Below are positions 51,987 to 61,297 of a stretch of DNA of 64,000 nucleotides, piece after piece. The notes under the pieces were generated by a model. It was not told where the DNA came from. It saw nothing but the letters and a program-made list of their open reading frames with translations, and did no database searches. This stretch comes from Idiomarina fontislapidosi (GTDB lineage: Bacteria; Pseudomonadota; Gammaproteobacteria; Enterobacterales; Alteromonadaceae). Location: contig NZ_QJST01000003.1 in NCBI RefSeq assembly GCF_003226255.1, positions 85,764 to 149,763 of the forward strand, written 5' to 3'. Each line of letters opens with the position of its first letter. The stretch's first letter is position 1. Made by a program: the position numbers and the translations under genes.

Positions 51987-53165
51987 TTAACGCTTTGTTG
52001 AGCCAGTGAACTCAGGGTACGCCTCGATACCACACTCACTGATATCACCGCCCAGGTACTCTTGTTCTTCACTGACACGAATGCCAATTGTGACTTTCAA
52101 CAGATACCAAATAGCGAGACTCGTGATAAAAGTCCAGCCAAAAATACTACCAGCACCTAACAATTGTGTTGACCAAGTAGCGTTCGAGTCAGTAAACGGA
52201 ACTAACATCAAGCCATATAAACCTACTACACCGTGTACGGATAAGGCACCCACTGGATCATCGATTCGCAGTCGGTCGAGCGTGATGATCGAGATAACCA
52301 CCAGCAACCCGGCGATAAAACCAAACACCGCTGCGTGTATCGGATCCGGTGTAAGAGGCTGCGCAGTAATGGCCACTAAACCCGCCAATACGCCATTAAC
52401 AATCATTGTTAAATCTGCTTTACGCCAAATAAATACAGTCATCAATAAAGCGCCCACGGCGCCTGCCGCCGCAGCCGTGTTGGTGTTGACAAATACTCGC
52501 GCGACAGCGTTGGCATTGTCGATATCGTGGATGGCGAGTTGAGAGCCTCCGTTGAATCCAAACCAGCCAAACCAAAGAATTAAAGTGCCCAAAGCGGCGA
52601 GTGGCATATTAGCGCCTGGAATCGCGGTAGGTTTGCCATTTTTATATTTGCCCAAGCGCGGTCCAAGCAGTAAAACGCCTGCAAGTGCGGCCGCTGCGCC
52701 TGCCATGTGCACGATCCCTGAACCGGCGAAATCAACAAACCCGGCCTCGGCGAGGAAACCGCCGCCCCAGCTCCAGCTTCCTTGATAGGGATAAATAACA
52801 GCGGACAACACAACCGCAAATATGAAGAACGCGAGTAGCTTCATGCGTTCTGCAACAGCACCGGAAACAATCGACATTGCTGTGGCAACAAAAACACTTT
52901 GAAAGAAAAAGTCGGCATCGTCGGCAAAACTATCGGAGCCGCCAGCGCCATACATCAGGTTATAACCAACAATTAGGTAGGCAATACACGCCAAAGCGAA
53001 CAGCACGATATTTTTGGTTAAGATCTCAGTGGTATTCTTGCTGCGCACGAGACCAGCCTCAAGCATTGCAAAGCCAGCTGCCATCCACATGACAAACGCG
53101 CCTGACAACAGGATATAGAGTGTATTTAACGCGTATTCGGTGCTTGCGAGTGAAGTAGAATCCAT
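51987..53165 (-). CDS. amt: Ammonium transporter
   Basis: A 392-residue inner-membrane channel with about eleven helices. WMAAGFAMLEAGLVRSKNTTEILTKN, GSGIVHMAGAAAALAGVLLLGPR and SVHGVVGLYGLML carry the Amt signature, including the pore histidines. The ATG at 53165 is 8 nt after AAGGAG; a GTG one codon earlier is possible. It follows glnK by 16 nt in the usual glnK-amt pair, in which GlnK blocks the channel when nitrogen is plentiful. Confidence 0.95.
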   Translation of the reverse strand: MDSTSLASTEYALNTLYILLSGAFVMWMAAGFAMLEAGLVRSKNTTEILTKNIVLFALACIAYLIVGYNLMYGAGGSDSFADDADFFFQSVFVATAMSIVSGAVAERMKLLAFFIFAVVLSAVIYPYQGSWSWGGGFLAEAGFVDFAGSGIVHMAGAAAALAGVLLLGPRLGKYKNGKPTAIPGANMPLAALGTLILWFGWFGFNGGSQLAIHDIDNANAVARVFVNTNTAAAAGAVGALLMTVFIWRKADLTMIVNGVLAGLVAITAQPLTPDPIHAAVFGFIAGLLVVISIITLDRLRIDDPVGALSVHGVVGLYGLMLVPFTDSNATWSTQLLGAGSIFGWTFITSLAIWYLLKVTIGIRVSEEQEYLGGDISECGIEAYPEFTGSTKR

Positions 53166-53181
53166 CACATGTTCTCCTTAA

Positions 53182-53520
53182 TTAAAGGGCTTCTTGATCG
53201 ACTTCACCGGTACGGATGCGTACGCAGTGCTCGAGATGAGTGACAAAAATTTTCCCGTCACCAATGTTGCCGGTGTGAGCTGCTTCAGAAATGACCTCAA
53301 CAGCGCGCTCGAGTTGGTCATCGCTGACGGCGAGCTCAAGCCTAATTTTAGGTAGAAAGTCGACGCGATATTCGGCGCCGCGATACAGTTCAGTATGACC
53401 TTTTTGCCGTCCAAAACCGCGTACTTCGGCAATCGTCATTCCGGTACAGCCGATATCGGCTAACGCTTGACGCACATCGTCCAATTTGAACGGCTTAATT
53501 AATGCAGTAATCATTTTCAT
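53182..53520 (-). CDS. glnK: P-II nitrogen regulatory protein
   Basis: A 112-residue P-II protein starting MKMITALIKPFKLDDVRQAL. The T-loop HTELYRGAEYRVDFLPK has the uridylylation tyrosine exactly at Y51, and the B-loop TGNIGDGKIF is intact. The ATG at 53520 has GGAG 8 nt upstream and gives the standard P-II N-terminus; a frame three codons longer does not. Location before amt makes it GlnK rather than GlnB. Confidence 0.95.
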   Translation of the reverse strand: MKMITALIKPFKLDDVRQALADIGCTGMTIAEVRGFGRQKGHTELYRGAEYRVDFLPKIRLELAVSDDQLERAVEVISEAAHTGNIGDGKIFVTHLEHCVRIRTGEVDQEAL

Positions 53521-53552
53521 AGCCAGCACTCCGTTAATGTAGATGAAATGTT

Positions 53553-53570
53553 AATTCACAAACCGTGCCA
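53553..53570 (-). promoter_or_regulatory. Candidate sigma-54 promoter of glnK-amt
   Basis: On the minus strand TGGCACG, four bases, then GTGAA, compared with the consensus TGGCACG-N4-TTGCW. The -24 half is perfect and the -12 half partly degenerate. It lies about 35 bp before glnK, whose family is classically sigma-54 dependent. Confidence 0.5.
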
Positions 53571-53651
53571 AATATAAAACGTATATAAAACAATTGGTTA
53601 CATAATCTATTGATAGGTGCGCTCAGCAAACAGGCGTAACTGTGGTGCAAT

Positions 53652-53668
53652 CGCACCTCTAGAGTGCA
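53652..53668. promoter_or_regulatory. Candidate NtrC-binding site
   Basis: CGCACC-TCTAG-AGTGCA matches the 17-bp NtrC consensus TGCACC-N5-GGTGCA with one change in each half. It is about 85-95 bp upstream of the candidate sigma-54 promoter, a normal enhancer distance. Confidence 0.5.
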
Positions 53669-53754
53669 GTAAATCCAATGCAAATAGAGTTGAACCGAAT
53701 TTACTCAGCAGGGATACTGCATACTATGCAATAACGAAGTAGAGGACTGTATAA

Positions 53755-54813
53755 ATGTTGGTAGGTCAACGCACGAGTGATCTCGTCGGGCAAACGGATT
53801 TGCTGAGAGTGCACTCACTGTCTGAACTGAGTGGTAGTAACATCTACTTAAAATGTGAGTTTCAGAACCCCGGTGGCTCAATAAAGGATCGCGCTGCCAA
53901 GCAACTGATTGAAGATGCAATGGAACGCGGCGAGCTCAAACCTGGCATGACAGTCGTCGAGGGCACTGCCGGTAATACCGGAATCGGCTTAGCGCTGGTG
54001 GCGAAGTCGTTTGGACTGAATATGTTGGCGGTTATGCCAAATGATCAGTCGCCTGAGAAAGAGCGCATGATTGCACTGCATGGTGGTCAATTAAAGACTG
54101 TTGACCCTGTGCCGTTTAAAAACCCGAACCACTTTTATCATACAGCGCGTCGAATTGCCGAAGAACGCGACGACTGCTGGTGGGCTAATCAGTTTGAAAA
54201 TACCAGTAATGCGCGTGCCCATTACCTGCACACCGGCCCTGAGATTTGGCAACAGCTTAATGGCAATATTGATACCTTTGTTTCGGTTGCGGGCACTGGC
54301 GGCACCATTGGCGGTAATAGCCGCTACCTAAAAGAGCAAAACCCTAATATCGATGTATGGCTTGCTGACCCCGATGGTTCTGGGATTTTTGAGTTCTTAA
54401 GAACTGGCGAGTATGTGTCTAATGGCAGCTCAATGACCGAAGGGATCGGCATTATGCGCTTGGTGGATAACTTTAGACAGGCGCGTATTGACCATGCTGT
54501 TAATTTGCCAGATCAGGACCTGATTAGTATTTCTCGCTATGTACGCGAGCAAGATGGTCTCGTACTTGGCAGTAGCTCAGCACTTAATTTGGCAGCGGCT
54601 TTTGCCGCCGCTTTAAATGGACAGCCTGGACGGAATATTGTGACGTTTGCCTGCGACCTGGGTGAACGGTCTGCGAGTAAGCTTTACAACAATGATTACT
54701 TAAAGCAAAAAGGTCTCGCTGTCGAACCGGAGCCTATTGACCAACTAGCGGCGCGATATAAGCAGCTCGGTGAACGGCTGATAGCTGTTAACTGGTCGGG
54801 AGATAATTCATGA
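53755..54813 (+). CDS. PLP-dependent cysteine synthase family protein
   Basis: A 352-residue enzyme. NPGGSIKDRAA holds the PLP lysine (K44), VEGTAGNTGIGLALVAKSFG the substrate loop and SVAGTGGTIGGNSRYLKE the phosphate-binding glycines. This is the fold of O-acetylserine sulfhydrylase (CysK/CysM), which makes cysteine from sulfide or thiosulfate. It is longer than CysM of E. coli, with a C-terminal extension (QLAARYKQLGERLIAV), so I give no symbol. Cystathionine beta-synthase-like activity cannot be excluded. It overlaps the next gene by 4 nt (ATGA). Confidence 0.88.
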   Translation: MLVGQRTSDLVGQTDLLRVHSLSELSGSNIYLKCEFQNPGGSIKDRAAKQLIEDAMERGELKPGMTVVEGTAGNTGIGLALVAKSFGLNMLAVMPNDQSPEKERMIALHGGQLKTVDPVPFKNPNHFYHTARRIAEERDDCWWANQFENTSNARAHYLHTGPEIWQQLNGNIDTFVSVAGTGGTIGGNSRYLKEQNPNIDVWLADPDGSGIFEFLRTGEYVSNGSSMTEGIGIMRLVDNFRQARIDHAVNLPDQDLISISRYVREQDGLVLGSSSALNLAAAFAAALNGQPGRNIVTFACDLGERSASKLYNNDYLKQKGLAVEPEPIDQLAARYKQLGERLIAVNWSGDNS

Positions 54814-55838
54814 AGTGGACATTGGGTGTCGCAGTAGGGGCATTAGCTTGGTCATTAACAACCTGGGCGCAGGCCGATAACTCGACAGAACAGCTCGCTG
54901 TTGAGCCTATTAAATTACCGACTTTTATTGATATTGCGCACCGTGGTGCTTCGGGTTATTTACCCGAGCACTCGCAGGCGGCAACCGTTATGGCCTATGC
55001 GTTGGGTGCCGACTATATCGAGCAGGATATTCAGTTGAGTCGCGACGGCAAAGCGGTGGTTTTGCACGATGTGCAACTTGATGCAATTAGCAATGTGAAA
55101 GAGGTGTTTCCCGAGCGGCACCGTCCGGATGGAAGTTACTATGTGGTCGATTTTACTTTGAATCACTTAAAGCAACTGAAGCTGACGTCGCGAAAAGAGA
55201 GTGACGGACAACCGCGTTACCCAGAACGATTTCAAAATGACCAAGTCGAATTTAAGATACAAACCCTGGCCGAATCATTGAATCTGATTCAAGAACTGAA
55301 TCGAGTGCGAGGCGAGGACACCGGTGTGTACATCGAAGTGAAAGCGGCTCGGTGGTATCGCGATCAGGATTACGATCCATTAGCGGTTGTAATGAACGTG
55401 CTCAATAAAAATGGTTACTCCGATAAGCAACAGGCGACACCTATTTATTTACAGTCATTTGATCCCGAGACGTTGCGTCGCGTAAAGCGTGAATTTCACT
55501 GTGATTTCCCATTGGTTCAGTTGATTGCTGACAATTCGTGGGCTGAAACGCCGGTTGATTATGATGCGCTGAGAACTTATGCGGGAATGGAATCTTTGAC
55601 ATCCTATGCGGATCACGTTGGATTGTGGCTAGGGCATGTATTGAAAGGAGTTAAAGACGGACAGCCCGAGTGGACCGACGTACTTGATAATGCCAAGAAA
55701 GTCGGTCTTAAAGTTCACGTTTATACGCTGAGAGCTGATCAATTGCCTGAAGGCGTCGAGTCGCTCAAGCAATTACGTGGTTGGCTTAAGGAAGCCGGTG
55801 TTGAGGGTGTCTTCAGCGACTTTCCGGATCAAAAGTAA
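54810..55838 (+). CDS. glpQ: Periplasmic glycerophosphodiester phosphodiesterase
   Basis: A 342-residue exported enzyme that hydrolyses glycerophosphodiesters to glycerol-3-phosphate and an alcohol. The signal peptide ends near TWAQA. The catalytic motif IAHRGASGYLPEHS (H44, R45, E53), EQDIQLSRDGKAVVLHD with the metal and acid residues, and YIEVKAARWY are those of GlpQ rather than the cytosolic UgpQ. Its start overlaps the cysteine synthase stop, and its end overlaps the convergent GNAT gene by 26 bp. Confidence 0.92.
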   Translation: MKWTLGVAVGALAWSLTTWAQADNSTEQLAVEPIKLPTFIDIAHRGASGYLPEHSQAATVMAYALGADYIEQDIQLSRDGKAVVLHDVQLDAISNVKEVFPERHRPDGSYYVVDFTLNHLKQLKLTSRKESDGQPRYPERFQNDQVEFKIQTLAESLNLIQELNRVRGEDTGVYIEVKAARWYRDQDYDPLAVVMNVLNKNGYSDKQQATPIYLQSFDPETLRRVKREFHCDFPLVQLIADNSWAETPVDYDALRTYAGMESLTSYADHVGLWLGHVLKGVKDGQPEWTDVLDNAKKVGLKVHVYTLRADQLPEGVESLKQLRGWLKEAGVEGVFSDFPDQK

Positions 55839-56289
55839 GGCGCATTTTTAATCCGTCGGTACCATCATCGTAGTAACCGGCAAGCACATCAATGGTTTCA
55901 AAGCCAAAGGATTGGTAGAGTTGGATAGCGTGTTTGTTGTCCAACTTGACTTCCAGTGATAGTCCATGACGACCTTGCTGACGCTGTGTCTCGATGACGT
56001 CCTTCACTAAGCGTTTAGCGACCCCTTGACCGCGGAACGCGGGCGCGACGGCAATGGAGTAAATACGTGCATATCGACTGTTTCGCCGTGTCAGAATAAC
56101 CACATAGCCGGCAAGCTGCTGGGTGTGGTCCTTTGCCAGCAACATCTGAGCTGCGGGGCTGCGAAGCAGACGATTAAAGTTACGCCGACTGATGCGAGAA
56201 TAGTCAAACACCTGATTTTCGAGCTCGACCAGCGCGTTGATATCATCGCGCTGGCAGGGTTGTATGCTGAGATTGCTATCAGTATTCAT
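55813..56289 (-). CDS. GNAT-family N-acetyltransferase
   Basis: A 158-residue acetyltransferase. YSIAVAPAFRGQGVAKRLVKDVIE is the acetyl-CoA pyrophosphate-binding motif A, and LEVKLDNKHAIQLYQSFGFETIDV is motif B; both resemble RimI. Its start overlaps the end of the RimK-like ATP-grasp gene by 11 nt, so the two products probably act together, perhaps in modifying the end of a protein or peptide. Substrate unknown. Confidence 0.85.
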   Translation of the reverse strand: MNTDSNLSIQPCQRDDINALVELENQVFDYSRISRRNFNRLLRSPAAQMLLAKDHTQQLAGYVVILTRRNSRYARIYSIAVAPAFRGQGVAKRLVKDVIETQRQQGRHGLSLEVKLDNKHAIQLYQSFGFETIDVLAGYYDDGTDGLKMRLTFDPESR

Positions 56290-57736
56290 CCAACCGACGT
56301 CCGAAATCAGCCATAATTAATCGGTAGAGCTCGTAGCCTAACAACTTATCTTCGACGCCGGATTCAATTGACGGGTTGTCATTGATTTCAATAATGACGG
56401 GACCCTTTTGTGTCATCTTGACGTCTACACCATACAGCCCATCACCGATGAGCTTGGTTGCCTGCAGCGCGAGCTTAACGACTTCCTTGGGGGCTTGATG
56501 CACACCATAGGTTTCAAATGAACCACTCTTAGCGCGACTGGATTCACTGTGGTTATAGATTTGCCAGTGATTACGTGCCATAAAGTATTGGCAAGCATAA
56601 ATAGGGCGGTTGTTGAGTACGCCAATACGCCAGTCGAAATCTGTCTTTAAAAACTCTTGCGCCAGTAAGATGGTAGATTGCTCAAACAATCGCGCTGCAG
56701 CTGCTCTGAACTCATCTTCGTTTTCAACTTTTTCAACACCAATCGAGAATGAGCCATCAGGAATCTTAAGCACAACAGGATAACCCAGTTGTTCACCGAG
56801 CTCTTTGTAATCGATATCGGACTGAAGCAGCAACAGCTCAGTTTTCGGTGTAGCGACCTGATGTTTGTCTAATAACTCTTTCAAAAAGACCTTATTAGCG
56901 CACTTAACAATAGAGTCAGGATGGTCAATGACGACCATACCGTTTGCTTCTGCTTTTTTGGCAAAATGGTACGTGTAGTGACTAATTTTAGTTGTTTCAC
57001 GAATAAACAACGCATCAAACTCAAGCAGACGGTTAAAGTCATCCGCGGTAATAAGTTCAGCTTCAATATCGCACTCTTTGGCCGCTTTAATAAATAGGCT
57101 TAATGCTTTTTTATCGCTTGTCGGAATGGCTTCGTCTGGGTTGTAGAGGATAGCCAAATCGTAACGATACTCTTTTTTAGCACGGGCCTTTCGCCAAACA
57201 CGTTTATTAAACAAATCCAATGACTCACCAAACAGGGTTTGTTCATCATCGGTTAAGTCAGCAAGACGACCGGCACTGAGGGACTGGATCAGCCAACGGT
57301 CGTTCTCTTTGACGAAATGAATATTAATAATTGGGCACGGGTAACGATCAAAGAGTTGTCTTGCCAAGTGTTTTAACGGTTCAATAGCAGTCTGTCCAAA
57401 GCACACGACGAGTTGAAGAGAGCTATCCGTCTGCTTGGTAAGAAATTTATTTGCTGCTTTATCGACCGGGTTCGCTAATAATTGGTAATGATTAAAGTTG
57501 TTAAGATCATTAATCGTGTTTACCGAAGGCAGCACGCGCTGACCACGCGCTTCAGCAAGCAAACTGACGTAATAACCTGTCGATAGGTAACTTAAGTCAT
57601 CGCACAAATTGAGAATATGGCTTTTACTCGCCGCAGGAGTTTGCAGATATTCGTGAGCCGTAAGCAAAGACTGGCTCGGATAGTAGGGCTGCCAATCACT
57701 TATGTCATTGATAATTAATTGAACTTGTTGTTGCAT
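56279..57736 (-). CDS. RimK-family ATP-grasp ligase with extra N-terminal domain
   Basis: A 485-residue protein. Residues 1 to about 195 form an extra domain (LNLCDDLSYLSTGYYVSLLAEARGQRVLPSV) seen in one branch of RimK-like proteins. The ATP-grasp part follows: HPDSIVKCANKVFLKELLDKHQVATPKTELL, GYPVVLKIPDGSFSIGVEKVEN, and the metal-binding VIIEINDNPSIESGVED. RimK-type enzymes add amino acids, often glutamate, to proteins or small peptides. It lacks the size and context of ribosomal RimK and is coupled to a GNAT gene, so a different acceptor is likely. Confidence 0.86.
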   Translation of the reverse strand: MQQQVQLIINDISDWQPYYPSQSLLTAHEYLQTPAASKSHILNLCDDLSYLSTGYYVSLLAEARGQRVLPSVNTINDLNNFNHYQLLANPVDKAANKFLTKQTDSSLQLVVCFGQTAIEPLKHLARQLFDRYPCPIINIHFVKENDRWLIQSLSAGRLADLTDDEQTLFGESLDLFNKRVWRKARAKKEYRYDLAILYNPDEAIPTSDKKALSLFIKAAKECDIEAELITADDFNRLLEFDALFIRETTKISHYTYHFAKKAEANGMVVIDHPDSIVKCANKVFLKELLDKHQVATPKTELLLLQSDIDYKELGEQLGYPVVLKIPDGSFSIGVEKVENEDEFRAAAARLFEQSTILLAQEFLKTDFDWRIGVLNNRPIYACQYFMARNHWQIYNHSESSRAKSGSFETYGVHQAPKEVVKLALQATKLIGDGLYGVDVKMTQKGPVIIEINDNPSIESGVEDKLLGYELYRLIMADFGRRLDEY

Positions 57737-57846
57737 TAGTGGGTATATCTCTTTTATGAAAAGCTTTTATAAAACATAACAGGTTAGTTGCTTTAGGTAC
57801 GAATCAAACACTATATTAGTTGAAAATAATTCAAAAGGATGTCGCC

Positions 57847-58353
57847 ATGCTTACGTTATTAGCGCGAATACTTAAAGCGCTAAACTCAGAAACCAGCGCA
57901 CGCTCTCTGGCTATTGCCGTCGTGCTCGGAATGTTTCTAGGGTTAACGCCATTATTGCGTGTTCATAACTTAATTATCTTACTCGCAGCTTTGATTTTCC
58001 GAGTCAATTTGTCACTGTTTTTAGTCTCGTTTGCAGTGTTTTCAGGTGTCGCTTACTTACTCGACCCAATGTTCCACAGCTTTGGCGAATCTATACTTAG
58101 AGCCGATAGTTGGCAAGCAATTTATGAGGCCGTTTACGCAACAGCGATTGGGCGTGTTTCGCTGTTTTACCACACCATCACTATCGGTAGTTTTGTCTTT
58201 AGTTTGATTGTGAGCCCGATCGTCTGGGGCACGGCCTACTACATCGTCATTAATTACCGTAAACGCATCCAGGCCACATTCAATAAACTTAAAATCGTGC
58301 GTGTCCTCAAGGGAAGTCGGTTGTGGCAAGTGTATTCAGATTTAAGAGGTTGA
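57847..58353 (+). CDS. TIGR03546-family membrane protein
   Basis: A 168-residue inner-membrane protein with four helices. The region LAIAVVLGMFLGLTPLLRVHNLIILLAALIFRVNLSLFLVSFAVFSGVAYLLDPMFH matches the TIGR03546/DUF2062-like family. I use the ATG at 57847, with AAAAGGA 8 nt upstream; a longer frame from a TTG at 57820 would include that site. The stop is followed after 1 nt by the TIGR03545 gene, a known fixed pairing of unknown function. Confidence 0.82.
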   Translation: MLTLLARILKALNSETSARSLAIAVVLGMFLGLTPLLRVHNLIILLAALIFRVNLSLFLVSFAVFSGVAYLLDPMFHSFGESILRADSWQAIYEAVYATAIGRVSLFYHTITIGSFVFSLIVSPIVWGTAYYIVINYRKRIQATFNKLKIVRVLKGSRLWQVYSDLRG

Positions 58354-58354
58354 T

Positions 58355-60106
58355 ATGAGTAAAAGTATCATTAGGTGGCCTGGACTGGGCGCGTTCTTTA
58401 TTGTGATAGGAACCTTGTTCCTATTATCTTGGTTGTTTTTAGACACCATTTTAAAATTTACCTTTGAACAGACGCTGGGCCGGCTGAACGGAGCGGAAGT
58501 CAACGTCGCGAACGTTTCACATGAGTGGTCGCCGATGCGGCTCACACTGACTGATGTGCAAATCACCGATCCGAATCAGCCAGAGCTGAACCGTGTGCAA
58601 GCTGACCGTATTAGTGGTGACGTCAGTGTGAGTGAGCTCATCTTAGGTCGTGTGCTAATGGAACAGCTGGATATCACGGGAGTGAGACTGGCCCAAAAAC
58701 GTGAGTCGCCGGGCGATGTTTATGTCTCGATAGATAAGGACCAAGTAAAGACATGGGCTTCTGACGGATGGGCGTCGTTGCAAACGAAATTGCCTTCGAC
58801 GGATGAAATCGTTGCGCAAGTTGGTTTGCAAACCGAGGAGGTTATCGCAACCGCTAAACAAAAGGTAAAGCAACAAGAAGAAGCGTTTAAACAGGCACGC
58901 GATCAACTCCCCAAGAAAGAGAAAATTGAGCAGTACAAGCAGCAAATAGAGCAGCTGACATCGGGGAAAATTGAAGGTTTGGGTGATATTGCCGAACGCA
59001 AGCAGCAATTGGATGAACTTAAAAAGCAAATTCGCCAAGATAAAGAAGCGGTTGCGCAGTTTAAAGAAGAGCTTGAGCAAAGCATCGATACGGTGCAGAC
59101 GCAATTAAGCGAGGTGAAGGCGGCTCCCGGTAATGATATCGATCGTATTCGCTCGTTCTTTCAGCTTAACGAAACCGGTCTACAAAACATCACGGGCCTA
59201 CTGCTAGGCGAGGAAGCTAAGAAGTGGAGTCACTATGTTTTACTCGCTTACGAACAGATCGCGCCAATGCTAGCGCGTGCTGATGACACGCAAACAATTG
59301 AGAAAGCGCGTGGGATGGGCGAAAACATAAGTTTTGCGGAACAAGATGCTGCACCTGAGCTATTGATTAAAAACGCACGTACCGAAATTCTTATTGCCGA
59401 TACCCAAGTCGATGTGAATTGGGAAAATATTACCTATCAACATGATTTGCTCGGACAAGCAACCACCTATCAAGCGCGCGCCGACAACGCGTCTCTGTGG
59501 CGTTCGTTTAATCTCAATGGTGAGCTTTCGCTGTTACCCAGTGGCATTGATGCGAAGCAGCAGTGGCAGTTGAAAGGAGCCCAGTTAAGCAATATCGGCT
59601 TGGTAAGCAATAATGAGATCGTGGCTTCATTAGTTTCGTCGGTACTGGATAGCGACGGTTCGGTGCGGGTCAAAGGTAATGCGTTAGAAGGCTCAGCACT
59701 GATTAAATTACTTGATCTTAATGTCGATGCCTCAGGCACCAGTAAGATTACTAATGCCATTGCAGATGCGCTTGGACAGCTGAATCGTCTGGATGTGAAC
59801 ACGGCGGTGGGCGGCAGCATTGTGAGCCCTGATTTGTCGTTTAACTCTGACCTAGATGACCAGTTAGGTGAAATGCTCTCGCAAGCAGCGTTGGGCGAAG
59901 CGTCAGAGAAACTGCAGGCTATCAAGCAAGATTTGATGGCCAAAGTGAATGAGCAGATGGGTGATGAAGAGGCGTTCCTTGGTCAGTTGGGCGACTGGCA
60001 AGGCCAGTCGGATAACTTAGATAAGCAGCTCGAGGAGCTGCTTAAGTCGAAGATAGAAGACTCTTTAAAAGATAAACTCAAAGGCCGCCTATTCGGCGGC
60101 TCTTAA
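58355..60106 (+). CDS. TIGR03545-family protein (AsmA-like)
   Basis: A 583-residue protein with one N-terminal membrane helix (GAFFIVIGTLFLLSWLFLD) and a periplasmic body. The N-terminal part (LGRLNGAEVNVANVSHEW, VQADRISGDVSVSELILGRVLMEQLDITGVRL) resembles AsmA-type proteins. A long charged coiled coil follows (about residues 165-255), then a beta-rich C-terminal part. It is coupled to TIGR03546. Relatives suggest envelope or lipid-transport functions, but none is proven. The end contains a GCCGCC/GGCGGC hairpin (60084-60100) without a T tract. Confidence 0.8.
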   Translation: MSKSIIRWPGLGAFFIVIGTLFLLSWLFLDTILKFTFEQTLGRLNGAEVNVANVSHEWSPMRLTLTDVQITDPNQPELNRVQADRISGDVSVSELILGRVLMEQLDITGVRLAQKRESPGDVYVSIDKDQVKTWASDGWASLQTKLPSTDEIVAQVGLQTEEVIATAKQKVKQQEEAFKQARDQLPKKEKIEQYKQQIEQLTSGKIEGLGDIAERKQQLDELKKQIRQDKEAVAQFKEELEQSIDTVQTQLSEVKAAPGNDIDRIRSFFQLNETGLQNITGLLLGEEAKKWSHYVLLAYEQIAPMLARADDTQTIEKARGMGENISFAEQDAAPELLIKNARTEILIADTQVDVNWENITYQHDLLGQATTYQARADNASLWRSFNLNGELSLLPSGIDAKQQWQLKGAQLSNIGLVSNNEIVASLVSSVLDSDGSVRVKGNALEGSALIKLLDLNVDASGTSKITNAIADALGQLNRLDVNTAVGGSIVSPDLSFNSDLDDQLGEMLSQAALGEASEKLQAIKQDLMAKVNEQMGDEEAFLGQLGDWQGQSDNLDKQLEELLKSKIEDSLKDKLKGRLFGGS

Positions 60107-60109
60107 TGC

Positions 60110-61297
60110 TTATTGATTTAAAAATTTTGCCAGTTTATCGGCCTTCGACTGTATAGAGAAAATACCATTGAGGTGCCCCCAGGGCCCCTCAATGTATTCT
60201 AACTCCGAATCTTTCCCCATGTTGTTCAGCACACTATTTGCCTGCTCGGCCATGTAAGGCATTAGCAGCAAGTCATTGCTCGATGGTAAGAAGAGTGATT
60301 TTGCTGTTAGGTTTGCAAGCCCTTTTTCAAGGGTTTCTTGATGACCCGCGATAAATAACTGGTTTGCACGTACTAAATAAAGAATATGATTGGCGTCCGC
60401 TAACGGAGCCCGAGCGCGACTGCTGTCGAATAACCACTGAGCTGCTGGCAATTGATTGTCTACTGTATCAAGTCCAGAGTTCGGTAAAGTGGATTGAGAA
60501 GGTGCGCTTTGGTTGAAAATCTCAGGATGCATGGCGCCATGAGTTATCATCGCTTGCGCCATCGTCACGCCATTGAGTGGGGCCTCGCTATCGTAATAGT
60601 CGCCGCCACGCCAATTAGGATCCAGCTTAATCGCCTGCGACCACATTTCGAGTCCTGCAATGGTCCATGCATCCATCTTCGCGCTTCCGATGACCGAAAC
60701 CATACGCTCTACCCATTCGGGATAAGTAGATGCCCACTCGATGGCTTGTAGGGAGCCCATAGAAGCACCAATCACGGCATGCAATTTACCAATGCCTTTT
60801 GATTCAAGTAGTGCTTTTTGTACGTTAACAAAATCACGGATAGTCACAACAGGAAACGTTAAACCATAAGGTTTGCCTGTTGCTGGGTTTGTGCTTGCAG
60901 GCCCAGTAGTAATTACGCTGGGAAGGTTTGGGTAGGCATTTACCAATGAATCAACGCTTACGACATAGTATTTATTGGTATCGATGGCTTTACCTGGGCC
61001 AATGATTGCGTCCCAATAACCGGGTTGCGGGTCATCGGCACTGTATTTACCGGCTGCGTGACTATTACCCGAGAAAAAATGAGTGACCAAAATGACGTTG
61101 TCTTTAGCTTCATTAAGCTCGCCATACGCTTCCCACCCGACGTGAACATCCTTGATGGTTTCACCACCTACGGTTGTGTAACTGTCCATTTGGAAGCGTT
61201 GCTTTTCGACTAACAGCGGTTCCTGCGCTTGCGTAATGGAAATAAACAAACCACAGAGCGCTATAAGGCTCAACTTGACGGTTTTTAGTTTATTCAT
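60110..61297 (-). CDS. MetX-like alpha/beta hydrolase with signal peptide
   Basis: A 395-residue hydrolase of the homoserine acetyltransferase fold: THFFSGNSHAAG oxyanion region, nucleophile in VIGASMGSLQAIEW, acid Asp in LPSSNDLLLMP and His in GPWGHLNG. However, it starts with a secretory signal (LSLIALCGLFISITQAQ), so it would act in the periplasm and is unlikely to make O-acetylhomoserine. Its start overlaps the acyl-CoA ligase stop by 4 nt, suggesting a joint role in using an ester or acyl compound. The actual reaction is unknown. Confidence 0.8.
   Translation of the reverse strand: MNKLKTVKLSLIALCGLFISITQAQEPLLVEKQRFQMDSYTTVGGETIKDVHVGWEAYGELNEAKDNVILVTHFFSGNSHAAGKYSADDPQPGYWDAIIGPGKAIDTNKYYVVSVDSLVNAYPNLPSVITTGPASTNPATGKPYGLTFPVVTIRDFVNVQKALLESKGIGKLHAVIGASMGSLQAIEWASTYPEWVERMVSVIGSAKMDAWTIAGLEMWSQAIKLDPNWRGGDYYDSEAPLNGVTMAQAMITHGAMHPEIFNQSAPSQSTLPNSGLDTVDNQLPAAQWLFDSSRARAPLADANHILYLVRANQLFIAGHQETLEKGLANLTAKSLFLPSSNDLLLMPYMAEQANSVLNNMGKDSELEYIEGPWGHLNGIFSIQSKADKLAKFLNQ

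Noticed and set aside
53640-53656. GGTGC-AATC-GCACC as an NtrC site
   Set aside because: The half-sites have the opposite polarity to the NtrC consensus; the overlapping 53652-53668 sequence fits better.
60084-60100. GCCGCC/GGCGGC hairpin as terminator of the TIGR03545 gene
   Set aside because: The stem lies inside the coding end and is not followed by a T tract; it may be coincidental to Gly-rich codons.
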